A stretch of 64,000 bases of DNA from an uncultured Spartobacteria bacterium (GTDB lineage Bacteria > Verrucomicrobiota > Verrucomicrobiia > Chthoniobacterales > Terrimicrobiaceae): the NCBI GenBank assembly GCA_937919825.1, contig CALFPA010000108.1, positions 1 to 64,000 on the forward strand, read 5' to 3'. The notes under the pieces are model-generated. The model saw nothing but the letters and a program-made list of their open reading frames with translations, had not been told where the DNA came from and made no database searches. Of the stretch, positions 8,164-17,449 are shown piece by piece. The translations under genes and the position numbers were made by a program. Position 1 is the stretch's first letter. Each line of letters begins with the position of its first letter.

Positions 8164-9717
8164 TCAGTTCGCTAACAGTGAGCCGACGCGGGTGATGAGC
8201 TCACCAACGGCGAAGGGTTTTTTAAGGAATGCGTAGCCGGAATGGGAGGCAATGCCTTGCTGCTCGGGGTAGCCGGAAACCAGAAGAATGGTGGCATGCG
8301 GTTGCTTTTTGGAAAATACCTTGGCCAGTTCCAGCCCTCCCATTCGTGGCATCACCATGTCGGCGATCAGCAAATCCGCCATCAAATCCGGATTCTGCTC
8401 GAGAATATTCAAAGCCTCTTCGCCATCGACGGCTTCGACGACATGGTGGCCGAGGCGAGCGAGAACTGTTTTGGAGAATTGGCGCAAAGAGGAATCATCC
8501 TCGACGAGGAGAATGGTGGCGGCTTTCGATGCGCGCTTCGGCGTGGCGTCGTGCCGTGTCGGAACAAGGCCCTCGGCGACGCTTGGGAAGTAGATATTGA
8601 TTCGAGGTTGACCTCCCTCGGTATGGACAAACAGGAGACCTTCGTTTTGCTCGATGACGGCGCGCGCCGCCGACACGCTGCGATTTTTTTCGAGATTGCG
8701 AATGGGATATTTTGTTGATTCCGGCATCAAAGCAAGGCTGATGCGGACATAACTTCCGGCAGGCAGAACATGATCCCTAAAATGTGTGGCCTCGCCGTGC
8801 GCCTCGTTGGTTGGGGTGATGAGAACCTGCCCGCCTTCGGCCATGACTTCCCGGCAAGCCACGGCGAGATTGATAAAAACCTGCTCGATCTGGCTGCGGT
8901 CGGCTTGCACGGCCCACAAGCCATGGGAGCCCTCGATTTTCAGGACGATCTTTTCACCTAGAAGCCGGTCGAGCATTTTCACCAACTCTCGGAGAAGTTC
9001 ACCAAGTTGCAGAGATCCCTTGCGCGTGGCGGGGGGCTTGCTGAAAGCGAGCAGTTGATTGGTGAGCGACGAGGCACGCATGGCCGCTTTCTCAATCTCG
9101 CCAAGAAACCCAAGCCGCTCCTTGTTATCTCCAGACTCCTCCATGAGGATCTGGGCGTAGCCAATCACCACGGAAAGCATGTTGTTAAAATCATGGGCGA
9201 CGCCGCCGGTCAGTTGGCTGAACGCCTCGACGCGCTGGGATTTTCGCACGCGGGATTCCAAATCCCGGAGATGCGACACATCCGACATCATCGAAGAAAG
9301 AACCGGATGCGCGCCTTGGGAGGGATCGATGAAGTAGCCGCGCTCCAAGAGGAGGGTGTGTTTGTTTCCGCGTTTTCGAATCCTGTATTCGATCTCAAAA
9401 GGGCCGCCTTCCGTAAGCACGCGCTGGATTTCCTTGCGATACTCGGCGCGATCGTCGGCGTGGATGAGCAGAACCCATTTCTCGAAACTGCCCATCAGTT
9501 CGTGGGGGAAAATTCCGAGGACCGACTCCGCTGCGCCGCAGTAGAGCGCTTCGTCCGTCGAGGTGTCCCACTCCCGCAGAATCAATCCCGTGGCTTCCAC
9601 GGTGCCTTCGACGCGAAGTCGGGACTGCCGCAAGGAACGCAACTCAGAATCCAAGGCGGATATTTTATCCGCATCAGGAAAATCTTTTACAGCGGGCTCT
9701 GTGTTGGATTTTTTCAC
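8164..9717 (-). CDS. Hybrid histidine kinase with ruined ATPase and intact REC
   Basis: 517 residues: coiled coil (15-40), PAS domain with PAC-like end (about 40-150), HisKA with LTGGVAHDFNNML (His175), a HATPase-like region (about 240-380) and a receiver domain (about 400-515). The receiver is complete, with VEDD, Asp453 in LLIADMVMP, SGY and KKPF. The ATPase is not: the N-box reads INLAVACREVM (Ala where the Mg-binding Asn belongs), the G1 DxGxG is absent after GSYVRISL, and no F-box or G2 GTGLGL follows. It probably cannot autophosphorylate and may act as a receiver or phosphatase scaffold. It ends 5 nt from the convergent HD-GYP regulator and lies 51 nt downstream of recN on the same strand. 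Confidence 0.8.
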   Translation of the reverse strand: MKKSNTEPAVKDFPDADKISALDSELRSLRQSRLRVEGTVEATGLILREWDTSTDEALYCGAAESVLGIFPHELMGSFEKWVLLIHADDRAEYRKEIQRVLTEGGPFEIEYRIRKRGNKHTLLLERGYFIDPSQGAHPVLSSMMSDVSHLRDLESRVRKSQRVEAFSQLTGGVAHDFNNMLSVVIGYAQILMEESGDNKERLGFLGEIEKAAMRASSLTNQLLAFSKPPATRKGSLQLGELLRELVKMLDRLLGEKIVLKIEGSHGLWAVQADRSQIEQVFINLAVACREVMAEGGQVLITPTNEAHGEATHFRDHVLPAGSYVRISLALMPESTKYPIRNLEKNRSVSAARAVIEQNEGLLFVHTEGGQPRINIYFPSVAEGLVPTRHDATPKRASKAATILLVEDDSSLRQFSKTVLARLGHHVVEAVDGEEALNILEQNPDLMADLLIADMVMPRMGGLELAKVFSKKQPHATILLVSGYPEQQGIASHSGYAFLKKPFAVGELITRVGSLLAN

Positions 9718-9768
9718 CGTGGAAAATCGTGCTTATCTTAATGCTGCGGCTGATCAGTGCAAAAGGTC

Positions 9769-11436
9769 TTATTTTACGCCAAGGAGTGTTCTCGCGTGTT
9801 TTTTTGCGGTTTCGGCGGGGCCGCCGAGCATGCGTGCGATTTCGTTGATGCGTCCGGCAGCGTGGGTTCCCTCCAAAAGAGTCCGTGTGCGTGTGCCGTC
9901 ACTTTCCTTGCTGACAATGAACTGGGACTCAGCCGAGGCCGCGACCTGGGGAAGGTGTGTGATGCAAAAGACCTGATGACTTGTCGAAAGCTCCTTCATT
10001 TTCAGGCCCACCTTGGCGCCGATTTCGCCGCCGACATTGGCGTCGATCTCATCGAAGATCAAAATCGGCACGCTGTCCTGAGCCGCGAGAGAGGTTTTCA
10101 GTGCGAGCATCACACGAGAAATTTCTCCGCTGGAGGCAATCGCACGGAGGGGCCGTTCCGGTTCACCTGGATTCGGCGAAAAAAGAAATTCGATGTGCTC
10201 ATATCCTTCGGGCGAGGGCGCCGCCAAATCCTCGAAAGCCATGGTGAATCCAGCCTGAGTGAAACCCAGATCCGAGAGGTGGCGACGAACCAATGACTCG
10301 AGTTTTGGTGCCGCTTTCCGCCGGGCCTGGGAGAGTTTTTTTCCAGCTGCCTCGAGGGTCTTTTTCGCAGTTTCAATCTCGCCATCAAGCTTGGCTCCGC
10401 GTTCTTCGCGATTTTTGAGAGAGGCGAGTTTTTGGGAGGCCTCGAGGCCAAATGCTAGGATCGCCTCCACGCTTGTGCCGTATTTTCGCTTCAGGCTTTG
10501 GATGGTATCGAGCCGCGCTTCGATATCGGCAAGCGCCCGGGGATCCGCATCGACGCTGTTCTGGTAGTGATCGATCTCCCGCGAGAGATCTTGGAGTGAC
10601 TCAAAAATCTCCGCAGCTGCTAGGGCAATCGATTCAGCCTCGGAATCAAGACGACAGAGTTCCTTGGCCAGTCGCCCGACATCTCCCCAGTGCGAGGTAA
10701 TCGAATCCTCGGACTCCGTCAAAATCCCGGAGAGTTCCGCACAAACTTCACCGAGGCGGTGCGCATTGGAAGTCGATCGTTGGCGGCTCACGAGGCTCTC
10801 CTCTTCTCCGAACTTCAGTGCGGCGGCGTCGATCTCCTGGGTTTGGTGATTCAATAAATCCAACTCCCGAGCCAAAGCCTCGGCGTTTTCCACGAGGCGG
10901 CGTTGCTCGTTTTCGAGATCGATCCAACGGCGTCGCGATTCGGAAAATTCGCTTCGGATTTTTTCTGAACCCGCAAACGAATCGAGAACCAGCATCTGCT
11001 GTTCGCAGGAGAAAAGACTCTGGTGATCATGCGGCCCGTGGAGATCGACCAAGGAAATTCCCAGATCGCGCAAAAGGGCAAGGGTGCAGGGCGAGCCGTT
11101 TACGAACTGCTTTCCGCCGCCTTCGGCAAGAACCGTGCGCTTGATGACGAGGGCTCCGTCTTCGCAGGGTTCGGCGCCGGCGGATTCGAGAATGGCATGG
11201 AGTGGCGATCCGGCATCGATTTGGAAGAGCCCTTCCACCGCGCAGGATGCGGCTCCGCTGCGAACAAGGGTTCGATCCGCTCGCTCACCGAGGAGAAGTT
11301 TCACAGCGCCGAGGATGATGGATTTTCCCGCTCCAGTTTCTCCGGTGATGGCGACAAAACCTGAGGGGGGTTCCCACAGTAGATCCTCGACCAGTGCGAG
11401 GTTGCGGATGCGTAGAGATGCCAGCGTTGCGGACAT
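9769..11436 (-). CDS. recN: DNA repair protein RecN
   Basis: SMC-like ATPase of double-strand break repair. 555 residues, the usual size. Residues 1-160 form the N-terminal nucleotide-binding half with Walker A GETGAGKS (residues 32-39). A long helical coiled-coil arm follows (about 160-400), then the C-terminal half with the ABC signature region SSGEISRVMLALK and Walker B LIFDEIDANVGG. The ending SFxVSK...RIxEIARMLGG is also characteristic. The start MSATLASLRIRNLALVE fits RecN. It is divergent from the MBL hydrolase gene with only 38 nt between starts. Confidence 0.95.
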   Translation of the reverse strand: MSATLASLRIRNLALVEDLLWEPPSGFVAITGETGAGKSIILGAVKLLLGERADRTLVRSGAASCAVEGLFQIDAGSPLHAILESAGAEPCEDGALVIKRTVLAEGGGKQFVNGSPCTLALLRDLGISLVDLHGPHDHQSLFSCEQQMLVLDSFAGSEKIRSEFSESRRRWIDLENEQRRLVENAEALARELDLLNHQTQEIDAAALKFGEEESLVSRQRSTSNAHRLGEVCAELSGILTESEDSITSHWGDVGRLAKELCRLDSEAESIALAAAEIFESLQDLSREIDHYQNSVDADPRALADIEARLDTIQSLKRKYGTSVEAILAFGLEASQKLASLKNREERGAKLDGEIETAKKTLEAAGKKLSQARRKAAPKLESLVRRHLSDLGFTQAGFTMAFEDLAAPSPEGYEHIEFLFSPNPGEPERPLRAIASSGEISRVMLALKTSLAAQDSVPILIFDEIDANVGGEIGAKVGLKMKELSTSHQVFCITHLPQVAASAESQFIVSKESDGTRTRTLLEGTHAAGRINEIARMLGGPAETAKKHARTLLGVK

Positions 11437-11474
11437 CTGGGAACTATGCCACCCTCCTGCCCCGTTTCCAAGCG

Positions 11475-12257
11475 ATGGAAAATCTTCAAATCACATTTCT
11501 CGGCACGGGCACATCGCACGGCATTCCAGTGATTGGCTGCGAGTGCGCCGTTTGCAAATCCAGTGACCCGCGCGATAATCGACTCCGCACTGCGATCCAT
11601 ATCAAAATGCCCTCGTTGTCCATCGCCGTGGACACGACCCCCGACTTTCGCACCCAATGTCTGCGCGAGGACATCACGCGACTCGATGCCGTCCTCTACA
11701 CCCACTCGCATGTGGACCACATTTTGGGATTCGATGATCTGCGTCGTTTTTGCGAACTCGAAAACAAGGCGATTCCCGTGCACGGCTCGCACGAGACCCT
11801 CAGCAGCCTCAAACGCGTTTTTCAATACGCTTTCGACGGTTCCGCTCGCTATCCGAACTATGTCCGCCCGGATCCCGTCACGATGAACGGAAAGTTTGCG
11901 ATGGACGGCTTCGACATCATCCCGGTCGATTTGCCGCACGGTCGGATGGTCACGAATGGATTGGTCTTCGAAAAAAATGGCCGACGCCTTTTTGCCTACT
12001 TCACCGATTGCCAGTCTGTGCCTCCGGAAGCGGAAGAGGCCGCGCGGGGGGTCGAGGTTTTGGTCATCGACGCATTGCGCCACACGGCCCACTCGACCCA
12101 TCTCACGGTTCAAGGGGCGCTGGAAGCGACTCGGCGCATTGGAGCGCGCCAGACTTGGTTTATCCACATGTGCCATGAACTCGGGCACGCCGCAACCGAG
12201 GCGGACCTGCCTCCGGATGTGCGGTTGGCCTACGATGGTCTGAGAATCCATGTTTAA
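11475..12257 (+). CDS. MBL-fold metallohydrolase (PhnP-like)
   Basis: 260 residues starting MENLQITFLGTGTSHGIP. The metallo-beta-lactamase metal motif THSHVDHILGFDDLR is present, with further ligands in DCQ and the closing FIHMCHELGH. The N-terminal GCECAVC resembles the cysteine cluster of PhnP-type phosphodiesterases, which cleave cyclic ribose phosphates. Many bacteria carry such homologues without a phosphonate operon, so the substrate is open. The last 8 nt overlap the next gene, and three genes in a row (this, TIGR03790, DUF2851) are translationally coupled. Confidence 0.85.
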   Translation: MENLQITFLGTGTSHGIPVIGCECAVCKSSDPRDNRLRTAIHIKMPSLSIAVDTTPDFRTQCLREDITRLDAVLYTHSHVDHILGFDDLRRFCELENKAIPVHGSHETLSSLKRVFQYAFDGSARYPNYVRPDPVTMNGKFAMDGFDIIPVDLPHGRMVTNGLVFEKNGRRLFAYFTDCQSVPPEAEEAARGVEVLVIDALRHTAHSTHLTVQGALEATRRIGARQTWFIHMCHELGHAATEADLPPDVRLAYDGLRIHV

Positions 12258-13857
12258 GCCCGCCGCCGGCTTGTTGGTGTTCCTTGCGCTGGGGATGGCT
12301 GCAGCATTTGCCGAAGACCGCCTTGCTTCCGCGACATTGGTTTTATTCAACTCCAACGATCCCGAGTCGGCGGAACTTGCTCGCTACTATGCCTCGAAGC
12401 GATCGATTTCCGCCGCGCAGGTGATTGGATTCGACCTCCCTGTGAGTGAGGAAATTACGCGAGAGGTTTTCAACCGCCAAATCGCCGATCCACTTCGAAG
12501 TCAACTCATCGAAAAGGGATGGTGGTCGGTCCGCCAACTTCCGGAAGGCGTCACGAGGGTTTTCGATACGCGCATCAGGTTCTTGGCTCTCATGCGGGGG
12601 TTCCCCCTAAAAATATCCTCGGATCCATCCATCGAACTGCCTCCTCCGATGGAGGGCATCCCACCCGCTGTCTCGGCTCGCAACGATGCCAGTGTGGATA
12701 GCGAACTAGCCGCTATGGGATTGCCTGAATTTGTTCCCGGCGGGCTGATTCTCAATCCGTATTTTGGCCGGTTCACGCCCATTCTCGAGGAGTCGGTTTC
12801 TCCGGGCCTTCTGCTCCCCACAAGGCTCGATGCGCCAACGGTCGCGATGGTTTGCAAGATGATCGATGACTCGATCGCCACCGAAAAAGAGGGCCTCTGG
12901 GGGTGGGCTTATGTCGATGGTCGCGATATCACGAAGGGGGCCTACATCGAGGGGGATCATTGGATGCGGAAACTCGTCGAGATCCTCCGCCAGTCGGGTA
13001 TCCCGACTATTTTTGATAATCTCCCCGAGACATTTCAGGAAACTTTCCCCATCACCGACGCGGCGGTTTATTTCGGTTGGTATACCGGCGACATCAATGG
13101 CCCCTTTCTCCGGGAGAATTTCCGATTTCGACCAGGTGCTGTGGCGGTGCATCTCCACTCGTTCAGTGCCTCCACACTGAGAAGCTCTGCGAACCACTGG
13201 TGTGGTCCGCTCATCGCCCGAGGAGCCGCAGCCACACTCGGGAATGTGTATGAACCCTATCTCTCATTCACGGCGAATCTGGATGTCTTCCAAGATCGCT
13301 TGCTGACTGGCGTGACCCTTGCCGAGGCTGCTTGGATGTCTCAGCGCGCGATCTCATGGATGGGAGTCGTCATCGGCGATCCGCTCTACAAGCCATATCA
13401 GGCGTGGAATCAGTTTTCCGATCCGCGCGGTCGGCAAGAGAATCCCTTCCGTCGCTTTCGCAGCATCACACGCTCCTCGCGCTCTAATATTCTCCTCGCC
13501 ATGTTGCCGATCCATGAAGCCACCATGGAAACGGGGGACAGCATGTTTCTTGAGGCATTAGGCAACGCGCAGATGGATGCGGATCACCTCCCTCCGGCAT
13601 TGGATTCCTTTCGGGATGCTCTCAAAATGGCGAAAGACCCGGATGTCCAAGCCCGATTGAAACTCGAAATTGCCTTCGTCTCGCGGAGAATTTCTCCGGA
13701 GGAATTCAAGGAAGAGCCCCCCGAGGAAATTCCGCCCGCTGAAACATTCTCCGAGGAATTCGAGGCTAAAGAAAAAGAGTTCGACCTATCACCGCCAAAG
13801 CCAACACCTGCCCTCCCTTGGGATGGGCTGCAGAACCTCCCGTATCCTGACCTGTGA
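12250..13857 (+). CDS. TIGR03790-family exported protein
   Basis: 535 residues with a signal peptide (MFKPAAGLLVFLALGMAAAFAE). The mature part matches the TIGR03790 family as I remember it, which is common in Planctomycetes and Verrucomicrobia: LVLFNSNDPESAELARYYASKR near the start, RFLALMRGFPLKI, then a central block with GWAYVDGRDI, YFGWYTGDINGPF, RFRPGAVAVHLHSFSA and a C-terminal GDPLYKPYQ. The function is unknown, and the periplasm or surface is the probable location. The final 60 residues are Glu/Pro rich. It starts inside the end of the MBL gene and its stop overlaps the GTG start of DUF2851. Confidence 0.85.
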   Translation: MFKPAAGLLVFLALGMAAAFAEDRLASATLVLFNSNDPESAELARYYASKRSISAAQVIGFDLPVSEEITREVFNRQIADPLRSQLIEKGWWSVRQLPEGVTRVFDTRIRFLALMRGFPLKISSDPSIELPPPMEGIPPAVSARNDASVDSELAAMGLPEFVPGGLILNPYFGRFTPILEESVSPGLLLPTRLDAPTVAMVCKMIDDSIATEKEGLWGWAYVDGRDITKGAYIEGDHWMRKLVEILRQSGIPTIFDNLPETFQETFPITDAAVYFGWYTGDINGPFLRENFRFRPGAVAVHLHSFSASTLRSSANHWCGPLIARGAAATLGNVYEPYLSFTANLDVFQDRLLTGVTLAEAAWMSQRAISWMGVVIGDPLYKPYQAWNQFSDPRGRQENPFRRFRSITRSSRSNILLAMLPIHEATMETGDSMFLEALGNAQMDADHLPPALDSFRDALKMAKDPDVQARLKLEIAFVSRRISPEEFKEEPPEEIPPAETFSEEFEAKEKEFDLSPPKPTPALPWDGLQNLPYPDL

Positions 13858-15140
13858 GCGCCACAGCCGCCTATGCTAAGGCCCGCACGGGGTTTGTTCT
13901 CGCGGAATTGCCGATGGGCCGCCCACGCGAACTTGAAATCCAGGCGCGACTTTTCAGGGGAGATTTTGGTTTTGAATGGACGACTCACTGCGGGGAAAGA
14001 CTGCGCATCCTCCATTTCGGTGAGTGGAATCGCGAGGCGGGCCCCGATTTCAAAAATGCCCGGATCGAATTTGAAAAACACGGGATCGAGGAGGGAGATA
14101 TCGAAGTCGATTGGGATGCCCGGGATTGGGAGACGCATGGCCACGCCGTGAACCCCTCGTTCGCCAACACGCGGCTCCATTTTTATGTCAACGCTGCGGG
14201 GGCGGCCTCCTTCGCGAGAAGCTCGGATCATCGACACATTCCTCAAGCCCGTTTGTTTGTGGAATGCCCGCCGCCACCTGCTGGCAAATGCTCGTCTCAG
14301 GCCGTTTCTCTGGAGGCGGCGCGAACCATGGTCGACCGCGCCGCGAAGTTTCGGTTGGAAACCAAAGGCGCGGCATTTTCTTCAGCAAGTCGGCTTCACG
14401 GTGCCAACGCCGCCTTGTTTTTTGGGATCGCCGCCGGGCTTGGCTACAAAAACAACTCCATTCCATTTCTTCTCAGTGCCCAGCGAACGGGGTGGAAAGC
14501 CGCTCAAGGAAATGATGTCGAGGCCTTGCTTTTTGGGATCGCTGGTTTTCTCGAGCCTCGAAGTTTCGATGAGGCGGACGACATCACAAAGACCTACCTC
14601 AAGCCGCTCTGGGATTCGTGGTGGAAGGTTCGAGACTCCTTTTCGCGGTGCGTCCTCCCGCGTTCCATCTGGAAATTTTCCGGGCTTCGTCCACCGAATC
14701 ATCCACACCGGCGAATCGGGGCGCTGGCATCGGTCGCTCGAAATTTTCCGAAACTCCAAAAGCAGATCGGCGAGTCCAAGGAAAAGGGATTCCTCCGTTT
14801 TTTTGAGGAATTGGATCATCCCTACTGGACCGGTCATTGGAACCTCTCTGCGGATCCGTTGGCGAAACCTGTGGCACTGGTGGGCGCCGATCGCGCGACA
14901 GATTTGCTCCTGAATGCTTATCTGCCCATGCTTGGTCCGGAGGACGCCGCCAAGATTCTCCGTGCCGCTCGTGGTCCCCAAGCGAGTGGAATTTTGGAAC
15001 GAGCGACGGTTTGGTTGCTGGGGTGCGAATCACGGGAGTTTCTCCGGACCGCGTGGGACCAACAGGGGCTTCTGCAACTTTACCGGGATTTTGGCGAGGC
15101 CTCTTCCTCCGAAGCGCTCGAAAAAATCGGCGGCGTCTAG
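13854..15140 (+). CDS. DUF2851 family protein
   Basis: 428 residues from a GTG that overlaps the preceding TGA (GTGA). The N-terminal third carries the DUF2851 signature: LRILHFGEWNREAGPDF, then EGDIEVDWDARDWETHGH and the spacing to LHFYVN. The remainder is helical. The Asp/Glu/His pattern of the first domain recalls a nuclease-like fold, but no activity is established that I know of. No signal peptide, so probably cytoplasmic, unlike its exported neighbour. It converges on folB with a 4-nt overlap of the stops. Confidence 0.85.
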   Translation: MSATAAYAKARTGFVLAELPMGRPRELEIQARLFRGDFGFEWTTHCGERLRILHFGEWNREAGPDFKNARIEFEKHGIEEGDIEVDWDARDWETHGHAVNPSFANTRLHFYVNAAGAASFARSSDHRHIPQARLFVECPPPPAGKCSSQAVSLEAARTMVDRAAKFRLETKGAAFSSASRLHGANAALFFGIAAGLGYKNNSIPFLLSAQRTGWKAAQGNDVEALLFGIAGFLEPRSFDEADDITKTYLKPLWDSWWKVRDSFSRCVLPRSIWKFSGLRPPNHPHRRIGALASVARNFPKLQKQIGESKEKGFLRFFEELDHPYWTGHWNLSADPLAKPVALVGADRATDLLLNAYLPMLGPEDAAKILRAARGPQASGILERATVWLLGCESREFLRTAWDQQGLLQLYRDFGEASSSEALEKIGGV

Positions 15141-15487
15141 CCTCTCACACGGGTGCAGCGCACGGCAACATGCCGGGTTTCAGGCAGGATGAATTTTCGC
15201 AATTCCACCTCGACACTAATGGCATCGAATTCGGCTAGGACTTTACCGGCCACCTCGTCGGCGAGAGTTTCAATGAGATTTCTTGGTTTTTCCGCTGCGA
15301 TTTCGGAAACGCGTTGGCACACCCGGGCGTAGTCGATCGTCTTGGAAAGGGTGTCTTCCATTTGATCAAAAGCCAAGGTGGTGCGGATGCGGAGATCGAA
15401 TTCCAATTCCTGCATTTCCGCGCGTTCCTCATCTGGAACACCAATGTTGGCGCGGACCCGCAGGCCGGAGATCAAAATCTCGCTCAT
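15137..15487 (-). CDS. folB: Dihydroneopterin aldolase
   Basis: Folate pathway enzyme converting 7,8-dihydroneopterin to 6-hydroxymethyl-dihydropterin. 116 residues, normal for FolB. Family features are MSEILISGLRVRANIGVPDEER at the start, the central IDYARVCQRV, LIETLADEVA, and the C-terminal ELRKFILPET containing the conserved Lys. It overlaps the upstream HAD gene by 4 nt (stop/start), so folB, HAD hydrolase and fur form one leftward unit. Confidence 0.92.
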   Translation of the reverse strand: MSEILISGLRVRANIGVPDEERAEMQELEFDLRIRTTLAFDQMEDTLSKTIDYARVCQRVSEIAAEKPRNLIETLADEVAGKVLAEFDAISVEVELRKFILPETRHVAVRCTRVRG

Positions 15488-16098
15488 AGGAGTCTTTGCA
15501 CGGCCGCGATATCTTTCGCGATGATGGTTGGCTGAGCGGAGAGGAGTTTTTCTATGCGGTCAAAACCCGAAAGCACGGCGACATCGAGCACTCCGCCATG
15601 TTTTGCCGTTTCGACATCGTGCACCATGTCCCCGACAAACATCGTCTCCCGGGGATCAAGCGAATGCGTGTGGAGGATCTCACGGATTTTTTCCCGCTTA
15701 TCCATGACCTCGGTGTAGGCGACTTCAAAATCCTCCAAAACCCCGAGCCGGCCGCCTTGAATTTCGAAATGCGAGGTTTTGATCGAGCTCAGCAAAAAGG
15801 CCCGGCGATTGGTGGTGCGGCAGAATTGCAGGAACTCCTGCGCGCCAGGGAGGAGTTCGATCTCATCGTTCAGGCCGTGGAAAAATCTCTCATACAGCGC
15901 CTCCAAACCCTCAGCTGTGGCTTCTGGTAGGAGGTCCGCGTAGAAGCCGGAAAAGGGCAATCGAAAGTGGAGCCGGAATTCCTCGAGCGTCAGGGGATCG
16001 CGTCCGTATTCGGCAAAAATGAGATTCGTCGCTTTGAGAACAGCCGAAAGGTCGTCGGCCAGCGTGCCGGACCAATCAAGAAGGACATTTTTGATCAT
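15484..16098 (-). CDS. HAD-family hydrolase, atypical motif I
   Basis: 204 residues from the ATG at 16098, which overlaps the fur stop by 4 nt. HAD signatures: motif I LLDWSGTLADD, motif II LLSSIK, a conserved Lys before DPRETMFVGDMVHDVETAK, and motif IV with two Asp. Phosphoglycolate-phosphatase-like proteins usually read DxDGT; here the second Asp is replaced by Ser (DWSGT), which removes the usual acid/base. It may therefore act on a different substrate class or be weak as a phosphatase. A longer start at 16239 would run through fur and is rejected. Confidence 0.8.
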   Translation of the reverse strand: MIKNVLLDWSGTLADDLSAVLKATNLIFAEYGRDPLTLEEFRLHFRLPFSGFYADLLPEATAEGLEALYERFFHGLNDEIELLPGAQEFLQFCRTTNRRAFLLSSIKTSHFEIQGGRLGVLEDFEVAYTEVMDKREKIREILHTHSLDPRETMFVGDMVHDVETAKHGGVLDVAVLSGFDRIEKLLSAQPTIIAKDIAAVQRLL

Positions 16099-16544
16099 TT
16101 CGAACAGGAGGAACAAACGCCGAAAAACTCGAGCGAGTGGCTCAGATCGCGGAAGCCATATTGCCGTGCGATGATTTTTTCCGAGTCGCCGATGGGGCAG
16201 GGGATATCGATGAGAACCACATCGCCGCAATCGCGACACACGAGGTGGTCGTAATGCTTGTGCGGGTCGCTCAGCTCGTAGTGGCTCCGGGACCGCTGGA
16301 GATTCACTTTATGAACGAGACGGAGTTTTTCCATTAAAAGAACCGTGCGAAAAACCGTGGCGTAGTCGGGAGTCGCGGCACTTTGTTGTCCAGCTGCTGA
16401 CTGGATTTCTTGGAGTGTCATCGGACCCTTCGCCTCAAAAAGCGCACGCAGGATGCCTTCGCGTTTTTTCGTCATGCGCAGCCCCTCGCGGCGTAGCATC
16501 TCGCTGACTTTCTCGACGGAGAAGGAGGCTTCGTGGTTCGGCAT
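16095..16544 (-). CDS. Fur-family transcriptional repressor
   Basis: 149 residues. Winged helix in the first 85 residues (MLRREGLRMTKKREGILRAL, then YATVFRTVLLMEKLRLV, the recognition helix). The dimerisation domain contains the regulatory metal site HKHYDHLVCRDCGDV and a second cysteine pair VCSSCSK near the C-terminus, forming the structural zinc site. It may be Fur, Zur or PerR; the sequence does not settle the metal. It heads a tightly overlapped unit with the HAD and folB genes. A 31-nt gap separates it from hisF upstream on the same strand. Confidence 0.88.
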   Translation of the reverse strand: MPNHEASFSVEKVSEMLRREGLRMTKKREGILRALFEAKGPMTLQEIQSAAGQQSAATPDYATVFRTVLLMEKLRLVHKVNLQRSRSHYELSDPHKHYDHLVCRDCGDVVLIDIPCPIGDSEKIIARQYGFRDLSHSLEFFGVCSSCSK

Positions 16545-16574
16545 GCGTCAAAAATATCCCCTGTCAGCCCACGA

Positions 16575-17345
16575 TCAATCGCCGAATCGCCGGCGCACCG
16601 GAAGCCCTCGAGAGGCGAGGTGGGCCTTGGCTTCTGCGACTGTGTGTTTCCCGAAATGAAAAATGCTGGCTGCCAACACGGCGTCCGCTTTTCCGCGCTC
16701 TAAAACATCGGCGAGATGTTCGAGTTCCCCAGCGCCTCCGCTGGCGATCACGGGAATGCTGACGGCCTCCGAAACGGCCTTGGTCAATTCCAGATCGTAG
16801 CCGCCGCAAGTTCCATCGGCATCCATGCTGGTGAGTAGAATTTCCCCGGCTCCCAGTCGCTCAGCCTCACGCACCCACTCAATGGCGTCGCGCTCGGTGG
16901 GTTTTCGACCGCCGTGCGTGTAGACTCTCCATTTCCCAAGGCCATCGCGTTTGGCGTCCACAGCCACCACCACGCATTGGGAGCCAAAGGCCTCCGCGCC
17001 CTCGGAGATTAGCTCCGGGCGTTGGAGGGCCGAAGTATTCACGCTGACCTTGTCGGCTCCCGCGCGAAGCATAATCCGAAAATCTTCCACGCTACGGATT
17101 CCTCCGCCAACGGTGAGGGGCATGAAACATTGCTCTGCCGTGCGCTCAACCACGGAGACCATCGTGGCACGACCGTCGCTCGAGGCGGTGATGTCTAGAA
17201 ACACCAACTCATCGGCGCCTTGGGCGTCATACATTTTGGCGCACTCCACGGGATCGCCTGCGTCGCGCAAGTTCAGGAATTTTGTTCCCTTCACCACGCG
17301 ACCCTCCGTCACATCGAGGCAGGGAATGATTCGTTTGGCCAACAT
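16575..17345 (-). CDS. hisF: Imidazole glycerol phosphate synthase subunit HisF
   Basis: Cyclase subunit of the HisFH complex in histidine synthesis. 256 residues beginning [12 protein letters not shown], matching family length. The two catalytic aspartates are visible: Asp in [15 protein letters not shown] and Asp in [11 protein letters not shown]. Phosphate-binding loops LTVGGGI and [13 protein letters not shown] complete the (beta/alpha)8 barrel. An alternative GTG/ATG four codons upstream is possible. No other his gene is in the window, so the operon is split in this genome. Confidence 0.95.
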   Translation of the reverse strand: MLAKRIIPCLDVTEGRVVKGTKFLNLRDAGDPVECAKMYDAQGADELVFLDITASSDGRATMVSVVERTAEQCFMPLTVGGGIRSVEDFRIMLRAGADKVSVNTSALQRPELISEGAEAFGSQCVVVAVDAKRDGLGKWRVYTHGGRKPTERDAIEWVREAERLGAGEILLTSMDADGTCGGYDLELTKAVSEAVSIPVIASGGAGELEHLADVLERGKADAVLAASIFHFGKHTVAEAKAHLASRGLPVRRRFGD

Positions 17346-17449
17346 GCCGACATCCACGCCGCACAGAGCCCGGAAATCGAGAGGAAAATTCCAGCCCCGG
17401 CCGAAATGGGTTGCGCGGGATGTTGTCGGATTTTTAGTGTGTCCGCGTG

